Source: an uncultured Eubacteriales bacterium (GTDB taxonomy: Bacteria; Bacillota; Clostridia; Oscillospirales; Acutalibacteraceae). Taken from it: a DNA stretch of 64,000 nucleotides. The notes under the pieces were generated by a model. The model saw only the letters and a program-made list of their open reading frames with translations, was not told where the DNA came from and ran no database searches. Shown piece by piece: positions 8,512 to 17,355 of the stretch. Made by a program: the position numbers and the translations under genes. Position 1 is the stretch's first letter. Each line of letters starts with the position of its first letter. The stretch is from NCBI GenBank assembly GCA_949292775.1, contig CASFBL010000001.1, forward strand, positions 62,001-126,000, read 5' to 3'.

Positions 8512-9777
8512 TCAGCACCTCCTTTCTCTTGGAATCGCGACCGCAAAGAAGTCGTCCGCCGGCGACTGCAAAACGGTCGAAACAAAATAGCGCATATCGT
8601 CCATCGCGTGGTCGTTTTCCTTTTTCACCGCGTCATATTTCGCGCTTTCGTCCCAGCGGTAAAGGGAAAATTCACGAACAATGTCCGGGCAGTTTCGGCA
8701 AATGCGGATTTGCCCGCTTTTGAGCGCGTCCGATGTGCGGCGAATCCCGCCGAGCACATCGTTTTGCGCGCGCCGCACCCGAAATTTGCCGTGACGGCGG
8801 ATACACTCGATGAACGAAGCCGCAGACGGGTCTACAATCACGCAGTCCACCTTTTTTGAGCCGACAAGCGTGCAAAGCGAACGGTAATATTCCTCGTCGG
8901 TCATTTGAAAGCCCTTTTGCTTTGAACTGTGGTAGAACTCGTCGATGCGGTACCATACCCCTTCCTTTCGTCCCCAAAGCCCCATCGAAGTGGGATTGAC
9001 GGTTCCGTAGTCACACGAGACGATGAAGCGGTCAAAGCCCTGCGGCGCGTCGCAGAGCATGGTTTCGTTGAAAAAAGGGTAAACAAGCCCGTCGCACGCG
9101 ACCCATTGTCCTTCAACAAAGCGGCGGTAAAAAGCGCCGCTGTAAAGGTGGCGGTAGCGTTCGAGCATATCTTGGGAAAGCGAGGGGTTGTCCTCCATTT
9201 TGAAATGGAGATACAAACAGTTTTTCTCCTCGCGCTTTAAAATCCATTCCTTGTAAAACCAGTGTGCAGGGTGCTCGGGGTTGCAGTTGAACCAAAGCCG
9301 CGAGCCCTCCACAGAACAGCGGGCAATCGCCTGCTCGCAAAACGACCGCGGCATCAGCGCGGCTTCGTCGAGCATGACCCCCGCGAGCGTCATACCCTGA
9401 ATGAGCGCGGCGGAACTTTCATCGCGCCCGCCGAACAAATAAAACCGGTTGGTGCGCCCGTGCAGGGTAATTTCAAGCACATTTGCGGCGCGCCGTTCGG
9501 TAAAGGTAAACCCAAGATTTTTTAAAATCGGCAAAAGCGGCGTCACAACATTGCGCCGTAAGCCCGTAATTGTCTTGCCGCAAAGGGCGAACGACTGCTC
9601 TGAAAAGCGGTAAAACGCCCAAAAGACAAACGAAAGCGACATGCAAACGGTTTTGCCGCTTCGAACTGCGCCGTCACAGATGATTGCGTCGCGGTCGCGG
9701 TGGGGACTTTGCGCGCACCACCAGGTGAGCAGCTCCAACTGCTTTTGGGAAAAGGTTTTGAATTGCGAACTGCTCAT
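8512..9777 (-). CDS. Phage terminase large subunit (PBSX/TerL type)
   Basis: 421 residues. The packaging ATPase has Walker A CDGAVRSGKTV (about residues 34-44) and a Walker B-like GVMLDEAALM (about 133-142). The C-terminal RNase H-like nuclease shows SCDYGTVNP (first acidic residue), CVIVDPSAASF (second) and DDMRY near the end (third), the three acidic positions of the nuclease. It drives genome packaging and cuts the concatemer. It overlaps the small subunit gene by 4 bases. The frame is intact throughout, unlike most prophage remnants. Confidence 0.93.
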   Translation of the reverse strand: MSSSQFKTFSQKQLELLTWWCAQSPHRDRDAIICDGAVRSGKTVCMSLSFVFWAFYRFSEQSFALCGKTITGLRRNVVTPLLPILKNLGFTFTERRAANVLEITLHGRTNRFYLFGGRDESSAALIQGMTLAGVMLDEAALMPRSFCEQAIARCSVEGSRLWFNCNPEHPAHWFYKEWILKREEKNCLYLHFKMEDNPSLSQDMLERYRHLYSGAFYRRFVEGQWVACDGLVYPFFNETMLCDAPQGFDRFIVSCDYGTVNPTSMGLWGRKEGVWYRIDEFYHSSKQKGFQMTDEEYYRSLCTLVGSKKVDCVIVDPSAASFIECIRRHGKFRVRRAQNDVLGGIRRTSDALKSGQIRICRNCPDIVREFSLYRWDESAKYDAVKKENDHAMDDMRYFVSTVLQSPADDFFAVAIPRERRC

Positions 9778-10262
9778 TCGTCCGCCTCCCCATAGGTTTT
9801 CAGCGCTTTTGCCGAGGCTTCGAGCGCCGCGTAAAACGGCAGTGCGCCGTCCGTGCTGCCGCCCAATAATTCCGAAAGCCGGTCGAGCGCTTTTTGCCGG
9901 TCGAAAAATTTAATTTCCAAGCCTCCTGTTTTCGGGCGCTTGATTTCCGACACCAAAAACAGGTCAAGCGTTTCCGGGTCTAACGGCGTGTCACCGTCGC
10001 TTGTAAGCAGCAGCCGCACTGCGTCGGCAACCGAGCCGAACGCCAGCCGCCGGTAACCGGCAATCAGTTCCGCTTTGGTCGCTTCGGTTTCCTGCTCAAG
10101 CGTGTGCAAATACTTTTGAATATTCGGATTTGCAAGCAGCCGCCCGGCGGCGGTTTCGGGAAAAACCGAAAAGCCTGCGGCTGCGGCCGCCTCCCGGCCG
10201 TTGCGCGTCCGCGCAAAATGACGGCAAAACGCCTGTTGTTTTTTGGTGAGTTTCTCTTTCAT
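9774..10262 (-). CDS. Phage terminase small subunit
   Basis: 162 residues. It begins MKEKLTKKQQAFCRHFARTR, followed by NGREAAAAAGFS, the classic N-terminal helix-turn-helix of Terminase_2 small subunits, which recognise the packaging site on phage DNA. The start at 10262 is set by the GGAGG just upstream on the minus strand; an in-frame start at 10343 has no site. It is the first gene of the minus-strand head module. No clear promoter could be read between it and the divergent marR gene. Confidence 0.87.
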   Translation of the reverse strand: MKEKLTKKQQAFCRHFARTRNGREAAAAAGFSVFPETAAGRLLANPNIQKYLHTLEQETEATKAELIAGYRRLAFGSVADAVRLLLTSDGDTPLDPETLDLFLVSEIKRPKTGGLEIKFFDRQKALDRLSELLGGSTDGALPFYAALEASAKALKTYGEADE

Positions 10263-10435
10263 AAAACGCCTCCGTTTTTGCTGATTTGAAAAAACGCATT
10301 TCACAAAAAGCGCCAAGCGTGCACATTTGTCCGGAAAAGTCACGCAACACTTTCTCTTAAAATGTTGATTTTCGGCCGAAAAGCCTTTGATTTCGCTATC
10401 TTTTTGAAACTATAAAATTTTAAAGACAAAAAATT

Positions 10436-10467
10436 CCCGGTTTCCCGTTGACAAGCGGGGAAACCGG
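10436..10467. promoter_or_regulatory. Dyad covering the -35 box of the marR-ABC operon
   Basis: CCCGGTTTCCCG (10436-10447) and CGGGGAAACCGGG (from 10456) face each other across the -35 box TTGACA. On the minus strand the structure is followed by a T run (AATTTTTTG), so it could also stop transcription towards the phage module. Read as an operator or a boundary hairpin; both are inferences. Confidence 0.5.
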
Positions 10468-10476
10468 GGGTAAAAT
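10448..10476 (+). promoter_or_regulatory. Sigma-A promoter of the marR-ABC exporter operon
   Basis: TTGACA (10448-10453), a 17-base spacer and TAAAAT (10471-10476) make a near-consensus vegetative promoter. It starts about 60 bases before the marR ATG at 10539. Confidence 0.85.
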
Positions 10477-10483
10477 ACGAGAC

Positions 10484-10512
10484 GGTTAACCGGCTAATTA
10501 TAAACCGGCTAA
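10484..10512. promoter_or_regulatory. Candidate MarR operator with direct repeats
   Basis: The perfect palindrome GGTTAACC (10484-10491) overlaps two direct copies of AACCGGCTAA (10488-10497 and 10503-10512), 15 bases apart. They lie right after the -10 box, over the expected transcription start, where a MarR-type autorepressor would bind. Confidence 0.5.
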
Positions 10513-10538
10513 ATATTATTTTGGGAGGAGAGCGGCGC

Positions 10539-11045
10539 ATGCCAACGCAGTATATGGAGCTTGCCGGAAAGCTGCGCGCCTTAGAATGGTACCGGCACTA
10601 TGTTACACACCGGGCGCTGAAAAACAGCGATGTCTATTTCGGGCAGCCGCCGGTGCTTGATTATTTGGCAGAGCACGGTGCGTGCACGCAAAGTGATTTG
10701 GTGCGCGCTTTAAATGTTTCACCGGCGTCAGTCGCGGTTTCCGTGCGGCGGATGCAGAAAAGCGGTCTTTTGACAAAGACTGCGGACGAAACGGATTTGC
10801 GCTGCAACCGTATCAGCTTAACCGAAAAAGGGCGCGAACAGCGCGATTATATCCACGCCTGTTTTGACCAAATCGATGAAAAGCTGTTTGCCGGTTTCAC
10901 AAAAGCGGAACTGGACGCTTTGGGCGGGTATCTTGACCGCCTGTGCCGGAACATTTCCGAGGATGTTCCCAAAGAAAAAAGCGTTTTTAAACTGATGGAA
11001 GAAGAATTTTGTAACGGAGGTGACCTCCATGGGAAGACTGATTAA
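10539..11045 (+). CDS. MarR family transcriptional regulator
   Basis: 168 residues. A winged helix-turn-helix is visible at about residues 45-100: ACTQSDLVRALNVSPASVAVSVRRMQKSGLL, then the wing TADETDLRCNRISLTEKGRE with the R/N-x-x-x-LT-x-KG pattern of MarR proteins. The start at 10539 has GGGAGGAG (10523-10530) upstream. The end overlaps the first exporter gene by 17 bases, so the regulator and exporter are co-translated. It probably represses its own operon until a toxic ligand binds; the palindromes at 10436-10512 are candidate operators. Confidence 0.92.
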   Translation: MPTQYMELAGKLRALEWYRHYVTHRALKNSDVYFGQPPVLDYLAEHGACTQSDLVRALNVSPASVAVSVRRMQKSGLLTKTADETDLRCNRISLTEKGREQRDYIHACFDQIDEKLFAGFTKAELDALGGYLDRLCRNISEDVPKEKSVFKLMEEEFCNGGDLHGKTD

Positions 11046-12795
11046 ATATGCCAAGCCTTATTTCTGGCAGTCGATTCTCTGCCCGTTCTTAATGGTTGGC
11101 GAAGTGGTCATGGAACTGCTCATTCCGCTTTACATGGGCAAAATCGTCGATGTCGGCATTCAAAACGGCGACATGCATTATGTGCTTGTGACCGGCGGAA
11201 AAATGATTTTAATGGCGGCGTTTTCGCTGTTCTGCGGCGCTTTGGCGGCAAGGCTCGCGGCGGTGGCGAGCATGGGCCTCGGCGCGCGGGTGCGCGAAGC
11301 GATGTTCCACAATCTGCAAACCTTTTCGTTTTCCAACATTGACAAATTCAGCACGGCATCGCTGGTCACACGAATGACCACCGATGTGACGACCATACAA
11401 AACATGTACCAAATGCTTCTGCGCATTTTCTTCCGCGCACCGATGCAGTTCGTGTTTGCGCTGGTTTTAAGCTTCCGCATCAACCACGAAGTTTCCATGG
11501 TGTTTTTGTATGTCATTCCGCTGATTCTTGTGACGCTTGCCATTTTTGCGCCGATTGCCTACAAGCGCTTTAAACGCATGTTTAAAATGTTTGACGGCTT
11601 AAACGCTTCTGTGCAGGAAAACCTGATTGCGATTCGCGTGGTGAAGGCGTTTGTCCGCGGCGACTATGAAAAGAAAAAGTTTAAAAAGGCAAATGATGAC
11701 TTAATGGCTGCGGCGGTCTCTGCCGAAAAGCTGATGGTGCTTGCTCAGCCGATGATGATGCTGGTGCTGTTCGGCACGATTTTGACGATTGCGTTTTTAA
11801 GCTCCAAGTTTATTGTGGCGGGCACAATGGAAATCGGTAATTTTGCCACCATTCTGACCTATGTCATGCAGATTCTGTTTTCGGTCATTATGATTGCCAT
11901 GATTTTTGTCAACTATGTCATGTCACGCGCGTCGGTTTCGCGTATCCAGGAAGTGCTCGACGAAGTGCCGGACATCAACGACGACCATGCCGACCGTGCA
12001 CTCAAAGTGGCAAACGGCGACATTGAATTTCGTGATGTCAGCTTTAAATATAATGAAAAAGGCAAGCGCAATGTGGTTGACCACGCCACCTTTACCATCC
12101 GTTCCGGCGAAACTGTGGGCGTTATCGGCGGCACGGGCAGTGCAAAAACCACATTGGTGAGCCTGATTCCGCGCCTTTACGAAGCCGCCGAGGGCGAGGT
12201 GCTCGTTTCCGACCACAATGTTAAGGAATACACGATTGAAGAACTGCGCGAAAGCGTGAGCATGGTGCTGCAGAACAATGTGCTGTTCTCCGGCACGATT
12301 CTCGAAAACCTGCGCTGGGGCGACGAAAATGCTTCTGAAGAAGAGGTCATTGCGGCGTGCAAGGCGGCGCAGGCGCACGACTTCATTATGAGCTTCCCGG
12401 ACGGCTACCAAACCGACTTGGGGCAGGGTGGCGTGAATGTTTCCGGTGGGCAGAAGCAGCGCCTTTGCATTGCGCGCGCGCTTCTCAAAAAGCCGAAAAT
12501 CTTGATTTTAGATGACTCCACAAGCGCTGTTGATACTTTCACAGACTCGAAAATCCGCGAAGCGTTCCGCAACGATATTCCCAACACAACCAAGATTATC
12601 ATTGCCCAGCGAATCAGCTCCGTGCAGGATGCGGATAAAATCATTGTGCTCGACAACGGTAAAATTGCCGACATCGGAACACATGAGGAGCTGCTTGAAC
12701 GCAGTCCGATATACAGTGAAGTTTACTATTCCCAGCAAAAGGGAACGGTAGAAGAAACCGAGGGAGGTGAAAGCGCATGCCAGGTCCAGGAATGA
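11029..12795 (+). CDS. ABC exporter subunit with a degenerate catalytic site (heterodimer half 1)
   Basis: 588 residues: a six-helix exporter membrane domain (about 15-310) and an ATP-binding domain (about 335-575). Walker A reads GGTGSAKTT, with alanine replacing the usual glycine before lysine. The signature is VSGGQKQ. Walker B is LILDDSTSAVD, so the catalytic glutamate is aspartate. This is the standard pattern of the inactive site in heterodimeric exporters such as TM287/288, BmrCD and LmrCD. The partner (12777) has the canonical glutamate. The start at 11029 follows a full GGAGGTGA ribosome site. A multidrug or peptide export role is likely; the substrate is unknown. Confidence 0.93.
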   Translation: MGRLIKYAKPYFWQSILCPFLMVGEVVMELLIPLYMGKIVDVGIQNGDMHYVLVTGGKMILMAAFSLFCGALAARLAAVASMGLGARVREAMFHNLQTFSFSNIDKFSTASLVTRMTTDVTTIQNMYQMLLRIFFRAPMQFVFALVLSFRINHEVSMVFLYVIPLILVTLAIFAPIAYKRFKRMFKMFDGLNASVQENLIAIRVVKAFVRGDYEKKKFKKANDDLMAAAVSAEKLMVLAQPMMMLVLFGTILTIAFLSSKFIVAGTMEIGNFATILTYVMQILFSVIMIAMIFVNYVMSRASVSRIQEVLDEVPDINDDHADRALKVANGDIEFRDVSFKYNEKGKRNVVDHATFTIRSGETVGVIGGTGSAKTTLVSLIPRLYEAAEGEVLVSDHNVKEYTIEELRESVSMVLQNNVLFSGTILENLRWGDENASEEEVIAACKAAQAHDFIMSFPDGYQTDLGQGGVNVSGGQKQRLCIARALLKKPKILILDDSTSAVDTFTDSKIREAFRNDIPNTTKIIIAQRISSVQDADKIIVLDNGKIADIGTHEELLERSPIYSEVYYSQQKGTVEETEGGESACQVQE

Positions 12796-14690
12796 AACGC
12801 GGCGGCCCGGGCGGGCACCGCTTCCAGAAACCGAAAAATGTAAAAAAGACCATTTTGCGCCTGCTGGGCTATCTTTCCAGACGCAAATGGCTTCTGATTC
12901 TTGTAGTTGTTATGGTGCTGTTAAGCACCCTCGGCATGGTTTTCGCGTCCTACTTTATCCGCGTCATTGTCGATGATTATTTGCAGCCGATGTTGGCGGC
13001 CGGTCCTGAAAATGCAGACTTCGGACCGCTTATAGGTATGCTTGCACGCATGGCTGTGCTGTTTGCCTTGAGCGCGGCGGCGTCTTACGGCTACGCGCGG
13101 ATTATGCTGATTCTTTCCCAGTCCACGGTCAATATTATCCGGCGCGATTTGTTTGACGCCATGCAGGATTTGCCGATTTCCTATTTTGACACCCACACCC
13201 ACGGCGAACTGATGAGCCGCTACACCAACGATGTGGATACCGTCCGTAACTTTTTGAGCATGGGCTTCGTGCAGACGATTTCGTCGCTTGTGTCGGTCGT
13301 GGCGACCTTCGGCATGATGCTGTTTTTAAGCCTCCGGCTGACGGCGCTGATGATTCTTGCCATTGCAGTGATGCTGGTCATCATTAAGAAAATGGGTGCA
13401 AAAAGCTCGCGCTATTTCCGTGCACAGCAAAGCGCACTCGGCGCCGCAAACGGTTTTATTGAAGAAACCATTGAAGGGCAAAAGGTCGTCAAGGTCTTTA
13501 ACCATGAGCAAAGGTCGATTGCACAGTTTGCCGCGCTTAACGACGAGCTGCAGCAGGCGGCGACCAGCGCAAACACCTATGCCAGCGCCCTGATGCCGAT
13601 TATGGGCAACTTCTCCCATGTCGTTTATGCGGCAATCGCGGCGGCGGGCGGCGTGTTTGTCATTGGCAATACGCTTTCGGTCGGTACGGTATTGTCCTTT
13701 TTGCAATATACCCGTTCCTTTACCCAGCCGCTGACCAACCTTTCCCAGCAGTTCAACAATATTTTGTCGGCGCTTGCCGGTGCAGAGCGTATTTTTGATG
13801 TCATTGACCAAAAGCCCGAGACGGACGACGGCTATGTAACGCTGGTCAATGCAAAATACGATGAAAACGGCGCGCTGACCGAGTGCCCCGAGCACACAGG
13901 TCTTTGGGCGTGGAAGCACAAGCACACGGCCGACGGCTCTGTCACCTATAAAAAGCTGGAGGGCGATGTGGAGTTTGAGCATGTCACCTTTAGCTATGAC
14001 GGCAAAAAGACAGTGCTTAACGACATTTCGCTGTATGCAAAGCCCGGTCAGAAAATCGCGTTTGTCGGTTCGACCGGCGCGGGCAAAACGACCATTACCA
14101 ACTTGCTCAACCGGTTTTATGAAATTCAGGACGGCAAGATTCGCTACGACGGTATCAATATTCAAAAAATCAAAAAAGCCGATTTGCGCCGTTCGCTCGC
14201 AATGGTGCTTCAGGACACCCACCTGTTTACCGGCACGGTTGAAGACAATATCCGCTACGGCAATTTGGACGCAACGCACGAACAGATTGTCGAAGCGGCA
14301 AAGCTTGCCAACGCCGACGATTTCATCACCCGCCTGCCGCAGGGCTACGACACGGTGATTACCGGCGACGGCGCAAACCTTTCGCAGGGGCAGCGTCAGC
14401 TGCTGGCGATTGCGCGCGCCGCGGTTGCCGACCCGCCCGTTTTGGTGCTTGACGAAGCGACCTCTTCGATCGACACGCGCACCGAGCATTTGATTGAACA
14501 GGGTATGGATAAGCTGATGCAGGGCCGCACCGTGTTTGTCATTGCGCACAGACTTTCAACCGTGCGCAACGCCAACGCAATCATGGTGTTGGAACACGGC
14601 CGCATTATTGAGCGCGGCGACCACGATGATCTGCTTCGGCAAAAGGGCAAATATTATCAGCTTTATACCGGGCAGTTTGAGCTGTCTTAA
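12777..14690 (+). CDS. ABC exporter subunit with canonical catalytic site (heterodimer half 2)
   Basis: 637 residues. A glycine/proline-rich basic N-tail (MPGPGMKRGGPGGHRF) precedes six membrane helices (about 35-330). A linker of about 50 residues contains LWAWKH, and the ATP-binding domain has Walker A STGAGKTT, signature LSQGQ and Walker B VLVLDEATSSID with the catalytic glutamate. It overlaps its partner by 19 bases, so the two form one exporter. The linker insertion with LWAWKH is also present in the paralogue at 33874-35760. The gene is closed by a hairpin at 14721-14748. Confidence 0.94.
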   Translation: MPGPGMKRGGPGGHRFQKPKNVKKTILRLLGYLSRRKWLLILVVVMVLLSTLGMVFASYFIRVIVDDYLQPMLAAGPENADFGPLIGMLARMAVLFALSAAASYGYARIMLILSQSTVNIIRRDLFDAMQDLPISYFDTHTHGELMSRYTNDVDTVRNFLSMGFVQTISSLVSVVATFGMMLFLSLRLTALMILAIAVMLVIIKKMGAKSSRYFRAQQSALGAANGFIEETIEGQKVVKVFNHEQRSIAQFAALNDELQQAATSANTYASALMPIMGNFSHVVYAAIAAAGGVFVIGNTLSVGTVLSFLQYTRSFTQPLTNLSQQFNNILSALAGAERIFDVIDQKPETDDGYVTLVNAKYDENGALTECPEHTGLWAWKHKHTADGSVTYKKLEGDVEFEHVTFSYDGKKTVLNDISLYAKPGQKIAFVGSTGAGKTTITNLLNRFYEIQDGKIRYDGINIQKIKKADLRRSLAMVLQDTHLFTGTVEDNIRYGNLDATHEQIVEAAKLANADDFITRLPQGYDTVITGDGANLSQGQRQLLAIARAAVADPPVLVLDEATSSIDTRTEHLIEQGMDKLMQGRTVFVIAHRLSTVRNANAIMVLEHGRIIERGDHDDLLRQKGKYYQLYTGQFELS

Positions 14691-14720
14691 GACAAAAATT
14701 GTATAAAAAGGCTGTGACCG

Positions 14721-14748
14721 TTCCCGCCCGGGATTTTCCGGGCGGGAA
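14721..14748 (+). terminator. Terminator-like hairpin after the first ABC exporter operon
   Basis: TTCCCGCCCGG / CCGGGCGGGAA with a 6-base loop, followed by TAAAGTTTG. The stem is strong but the T run is poor, so termination may be partial. Confidence 0.65.
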
Positions 14749-14787
14749 TAAAGTTTGTGCGAAACAGGCAACAGACCATTCTCATTC

Positions 14788-14816
14788 TTGACATCTTTAT
14801 ACAAAAGATATAAAAT
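14788..14816 (+). promoter_or_regulatory. Sigma-A promoter of rny
   Basis: TTGACA (14788-14793), a 17-base spacer and TAAAAT (14811-14816). It gives a leader of about 100 bases before the TTG start at 14923. Confidence 0.85.
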
Positions 14817-14922
14817 AGTATGGATAATATACATGCGGAAAATTGTGTATTATTCATACTATTTTTATTTCCCAAAAATATTTATTCCTAAAAATTCAGA
14901 ACACAAGGAGGTGCAAAACTTT

Positions 14923-16479
14923 TTGGATCCGATAGTTATTGCAGTTATCGCAGCCGTCGTGGCAGCGGTGGTATTCGGCGTGCTCGGCTTTATCATTGGC
15001 GGCCAGCATCGTAAAAAGGTCGCAGAAGCGGCAATCGGCTCCGCTACGGAAGAGGCGGCACGCATTGTCAACCAGGCCGTACAGACCGCCGAAAACAAAC
15101 GCAAGGAAACCATTTTGGAAGCCAAGGACGAGGCTCACCGTTTGATTTCCGAAGCGGAAAAAGAAACCAAGGAACGCCGCGCTGAAGTCCAGCGCCAGGA
15201 AAGACGGCTGATTCAAAAAGAAGAAACGCTCGACAAAAAAGTCGATGCGATGGAAAAGAAGGAAGAAGCACTCAGCGAAAAGCTGAAAGAAGCCGATGCA
15301 AAGCTTGCAGAGGTGGAGCAAATCAAAAAAAGCCAGTTTGATATGCTTGAGAAAATTTCCGGCTTTACCAAGGAACAGGCAAAGGCGTTGCTTTTGCAGA
15401 ATCTGGACGAAGAACTCACCCACGACAAAGCCGTCCGGATTATGGATTTTGAACAGCGCACCAAAGATGAGGCGGACGCGCTCGCGCGTGAAATCATCAC
15501 CACCGCCATTCAGCGCTGCGCTGCGGACCACGCTTCTGAAGCGACGGTTTCCGTTGTATCTTTGCCCAACGACGAAATGAAGGGCAGAATCATCGGCCGT
15601 GAAGGTCGAAACATCCGCACGCTTGAAACGATTACCGGCGTTGACCTTATCATCGACGACACGCCGGAGGCCATTACCGTTTCCAGCTTTGAACCCGTGC
15701 GCCGTGAGGTTGCGCGGCTGACCCTTGAAAAACTGATCTCCGACGGGCGCATCCACCCGGCGCGCATTGAGGAGATGTATGAAAAATCCAGACGCGAGGT
15801 AGAGCAGACCATCCGCCAGACCGGCGAACGCGCGATTATTGACGCGGGTGTCAACAGCGTGCACCCCGAGCTTGTCAAACTGCTCGGCAAGCTGAAATAC
15901 AGAACCAGCTACGGTCAGAATGTGCTCAACCATTCTTTGGAAGTTTCCTATCTTGCCGGCCTTATGGCGGCGGAAATCGGCGCCGATGTGAAAACTGCAA
16001 AGCGCGCAGGCCTTCTGCACGATATCGGCAAGGCGCTTGACCGTGAGTTTGAAGGGTCGCATATTGACCTTGGCGTGGAATATGCCAAGAAATACCGCGA
16101 AAACGACCAGGTCGTGCATGCCATTGCGGCGCACCACGGCGACATCGAGGCAAAAACCATTGTTGCCTGTCTTGTGCAGGCGGCGGACGCGATTTCCGCA
16201 GCGCGTCCCGGCGCACGCCGTGAAAATGTGCAGAATTATATCAAACGCCTTGAAAAACTGGAAGAAATTGCAACCTCTTTTGAGGGCGTGGAAAAATCCT
16301 TTGCCATTCAGGCGGGCAGAGAAGTCCGCATCATGGTGAAACCCGATGTGGTGTCCGACGATCAAATGACGATCATCGCGCGCGATGTGGTGAAAAAGAT
16401 TGAGGACGAGCTGGAATACCCGGGACAAATCAAGGTACATATCATCCGTGAGAACCGGGCAATCGAATACGCAAAATAA
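14923..16479 (+). CDS. rny: Ribonuclease Y
   Basis: 518 residues, the usual RNase Y length. Domains in order: an N-terminal membrane helix (about 3-26, valine/alanine rich), a long charged coiled coil (about 30-200), a KH RNA-binding domain with [10 protein letters not shown] (221-230), and an HD phosphohydrolase domain with LLHDIGK (H366, D367) and AAHHGD. It is the membrane-bound endoribonuclease that starts mRNA decay. The start is TTG at 14923, set by AAGGAGGTG (14906-14913) 9 bases upstream and by the family N-terminus beginning at this point; an open frame further upstream is AT-rich leader. ymdB follows, as in many Firmicutes. Confidence 0.96.
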   Translation: MDPIVIAVIAAVVAAVVFGVLGFIIGGQHRKKVAEAAIGSATEEAARIVNQAVQTAENKRKETILEAKDEAHRLISEAEKETKERRAEVQRQERRLIQKEETLDKKVDAMEKKEEALSEKLKEADAKLAEVEQIKKSQFDMLEKISGFTKEQAKALLLQNLDEELTHDKAVRIMDFEQRTKDEADALAREIITTAIQRCAADHASEATVSVVSLPNDEMKGRIIGREGRNIRTLETITGVDLIIDDTPEAITVSSFEPVRREVARLTLEKLISDGRIHPARIEEMYEKSRREVEQTIRQTGERAIIDAGVNSVHPELVKLLGKLKYRTSYGQNVLNHSLEVSYLAGLMAAEIGADVKTAKRAGLLHDIGKALDREFEGSHIDLGVEYAKKYRENDQVVHAIAAHHGDIEAKTIVACLVQAADAISAARPGARRENVQNYIKRLEKLEEIATSFEGVEKSFAIQAGREVRIMVKPDVVSDDQMTIIARDVVKKIEDELEYPGQIKVHIIRENRAIEYAK

Positions 16480-16488
16480 GATTATGGG

Positions 16489-16517
16489 GGCCCTGATTCT
16501 GTTGAGGAGTCAGGGCC
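16489..16517 (+). other. Hairpin between rny and ymdB
   Basis: GGCCCTGA / TCAGGGCC with a 13-base loop that contains GAGGAG. There is no good T run, so it may be an attenuating or RNA-processing hairpin rather than a terminator. Confidence 0.45.
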
Positions 16518-16547
16518 AGTGCGTTTTTCGCACCTTTTAAAAGCTTT

Positions 16548-17333
16548 ATGAATACGACATTTTGGAATCTTCTTTTTATCGGCGATGTGGTCGCGCAGGC
16601 GGGCTGTGACAAGCTCAAAGCCGCGCTGCCCGCGCTCAAACGCGAAAAACAAATCGACATCTGCATTGCAAACGGAGAAAACTCAGCGCAGGGCAACGGC
16701 ATGACGCCCGACTCTGCCGAGCAGCTGTTTTCGGCGGGCGTCGATTTCATCACCGGCGGGAATCACACCTTCCGGCGGCGGGAAGTCTATGATTATCTCG
16801 ACAGCTCTCTTTCGGTGTGCCGTCCCGCCAACTATAAACCCGACTGCCCCGGGCGCGGCTATGCGGTGCTCGACAAGGGCTTTGTCCGCGTCGGCGTTGT
16901 GAATGTGCTCGGCACGGTTTACCTCGAGCCGCTTTGCAATCCGTTTGACTGTGTGGACGAGGCGATTGCCGCACTGTCAGACGAAGCGGATTTCATTGTT
17001 GTGGATTTCCACGCCGAGGCCACTGCCGAAAAACGCGCAATGGGCTTTTATTTAGATGGGCGCGTAGCTGCTGTGGTCGGCACGCACACCCATGTGCAAA
17101 CCGCCGACGCTCAAATTTTGGAAAACGGCACTGCCTATATTACCGACCTCGGCATGACCGGTCCGAAACGCTCCGTTTTGGGCGTCAGCCCGGAGCTTGC
17201 CATTCAGAAAATGCGCACGCAAATGCCGGTGCGTTTCCAAAACCCGGAAGGCGAATGCTGTTTGCAAGGGCTTTTCGTGCAGATAGACAAACGCACGCAC
17301 CGCGCTTTATCTGTCGAACCGATTTCTTTATAG
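16548..17333 (+). CDS. ymdB: YmdB family 2',3'-cyclic nucleotide phosphodiesterase
   Basis: 261 residues, a metallophosphoesterase of the YmdB/TIGR00282 type. Dinuclear metal motifs are visible: FIGDVV at the start, NGEN, TGGNHTF, DFHAEAT and GTHTHVQTAD. In Bacillus subtilis YmdB affects biofilm and motility decisions and may act together with RNase Y, which is the upstream gene here. No ribosome site is visible in front of the ATG at 16548; the only GGAG is about 40 bases upstream in the loop of a hairpin, so translation may be weak or coupled. Confidence 0.92.
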   Translation: MNTTFWNLLFIGDVVAQAGCDKLKAALPALKREKQIDICIANGENSAQGNGMTPDSAEQLFSAGVDFITGGNHTFRRREVYDYLDSSLSVCRPANYKPDCPGRGYAVLDKGFVRVGVVNVLGTVYLEPLCNPFDCVDEAIAALSDEADFIVVDFHAEATAEKRAMGFYLDGRVAAVVGTHTHVQTADAQILENGTAYITDLGMTGPKRSVLGVSPELAIQKMRTQMPVRFQNPEGECCLQGLFVQIDKRTHRALSVEPISL

Positions 17334-17355
17334 AAAAGGAGGAAAAGCAGCGCAT

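Noticed and set aside
4218..10262. Complete prophage
   Set aside because: No integrase, repressor, replication, tail or lysis gene is present, and no att-like direct repeat was seen on the two sides.
13326..14549. 407-codon minus-strand frame inside the ABC exporter gene
   Set aside because: A mirror of codon bias in the real gene, whose plus-strand motifs are beyond doubt.
14896..16440. 514-codon minus-strand frame opposite rny
   Set aside because: Shadow of rny; phenylalanine-rich composition is the reverse of the lysine/glutamate coiled coil.
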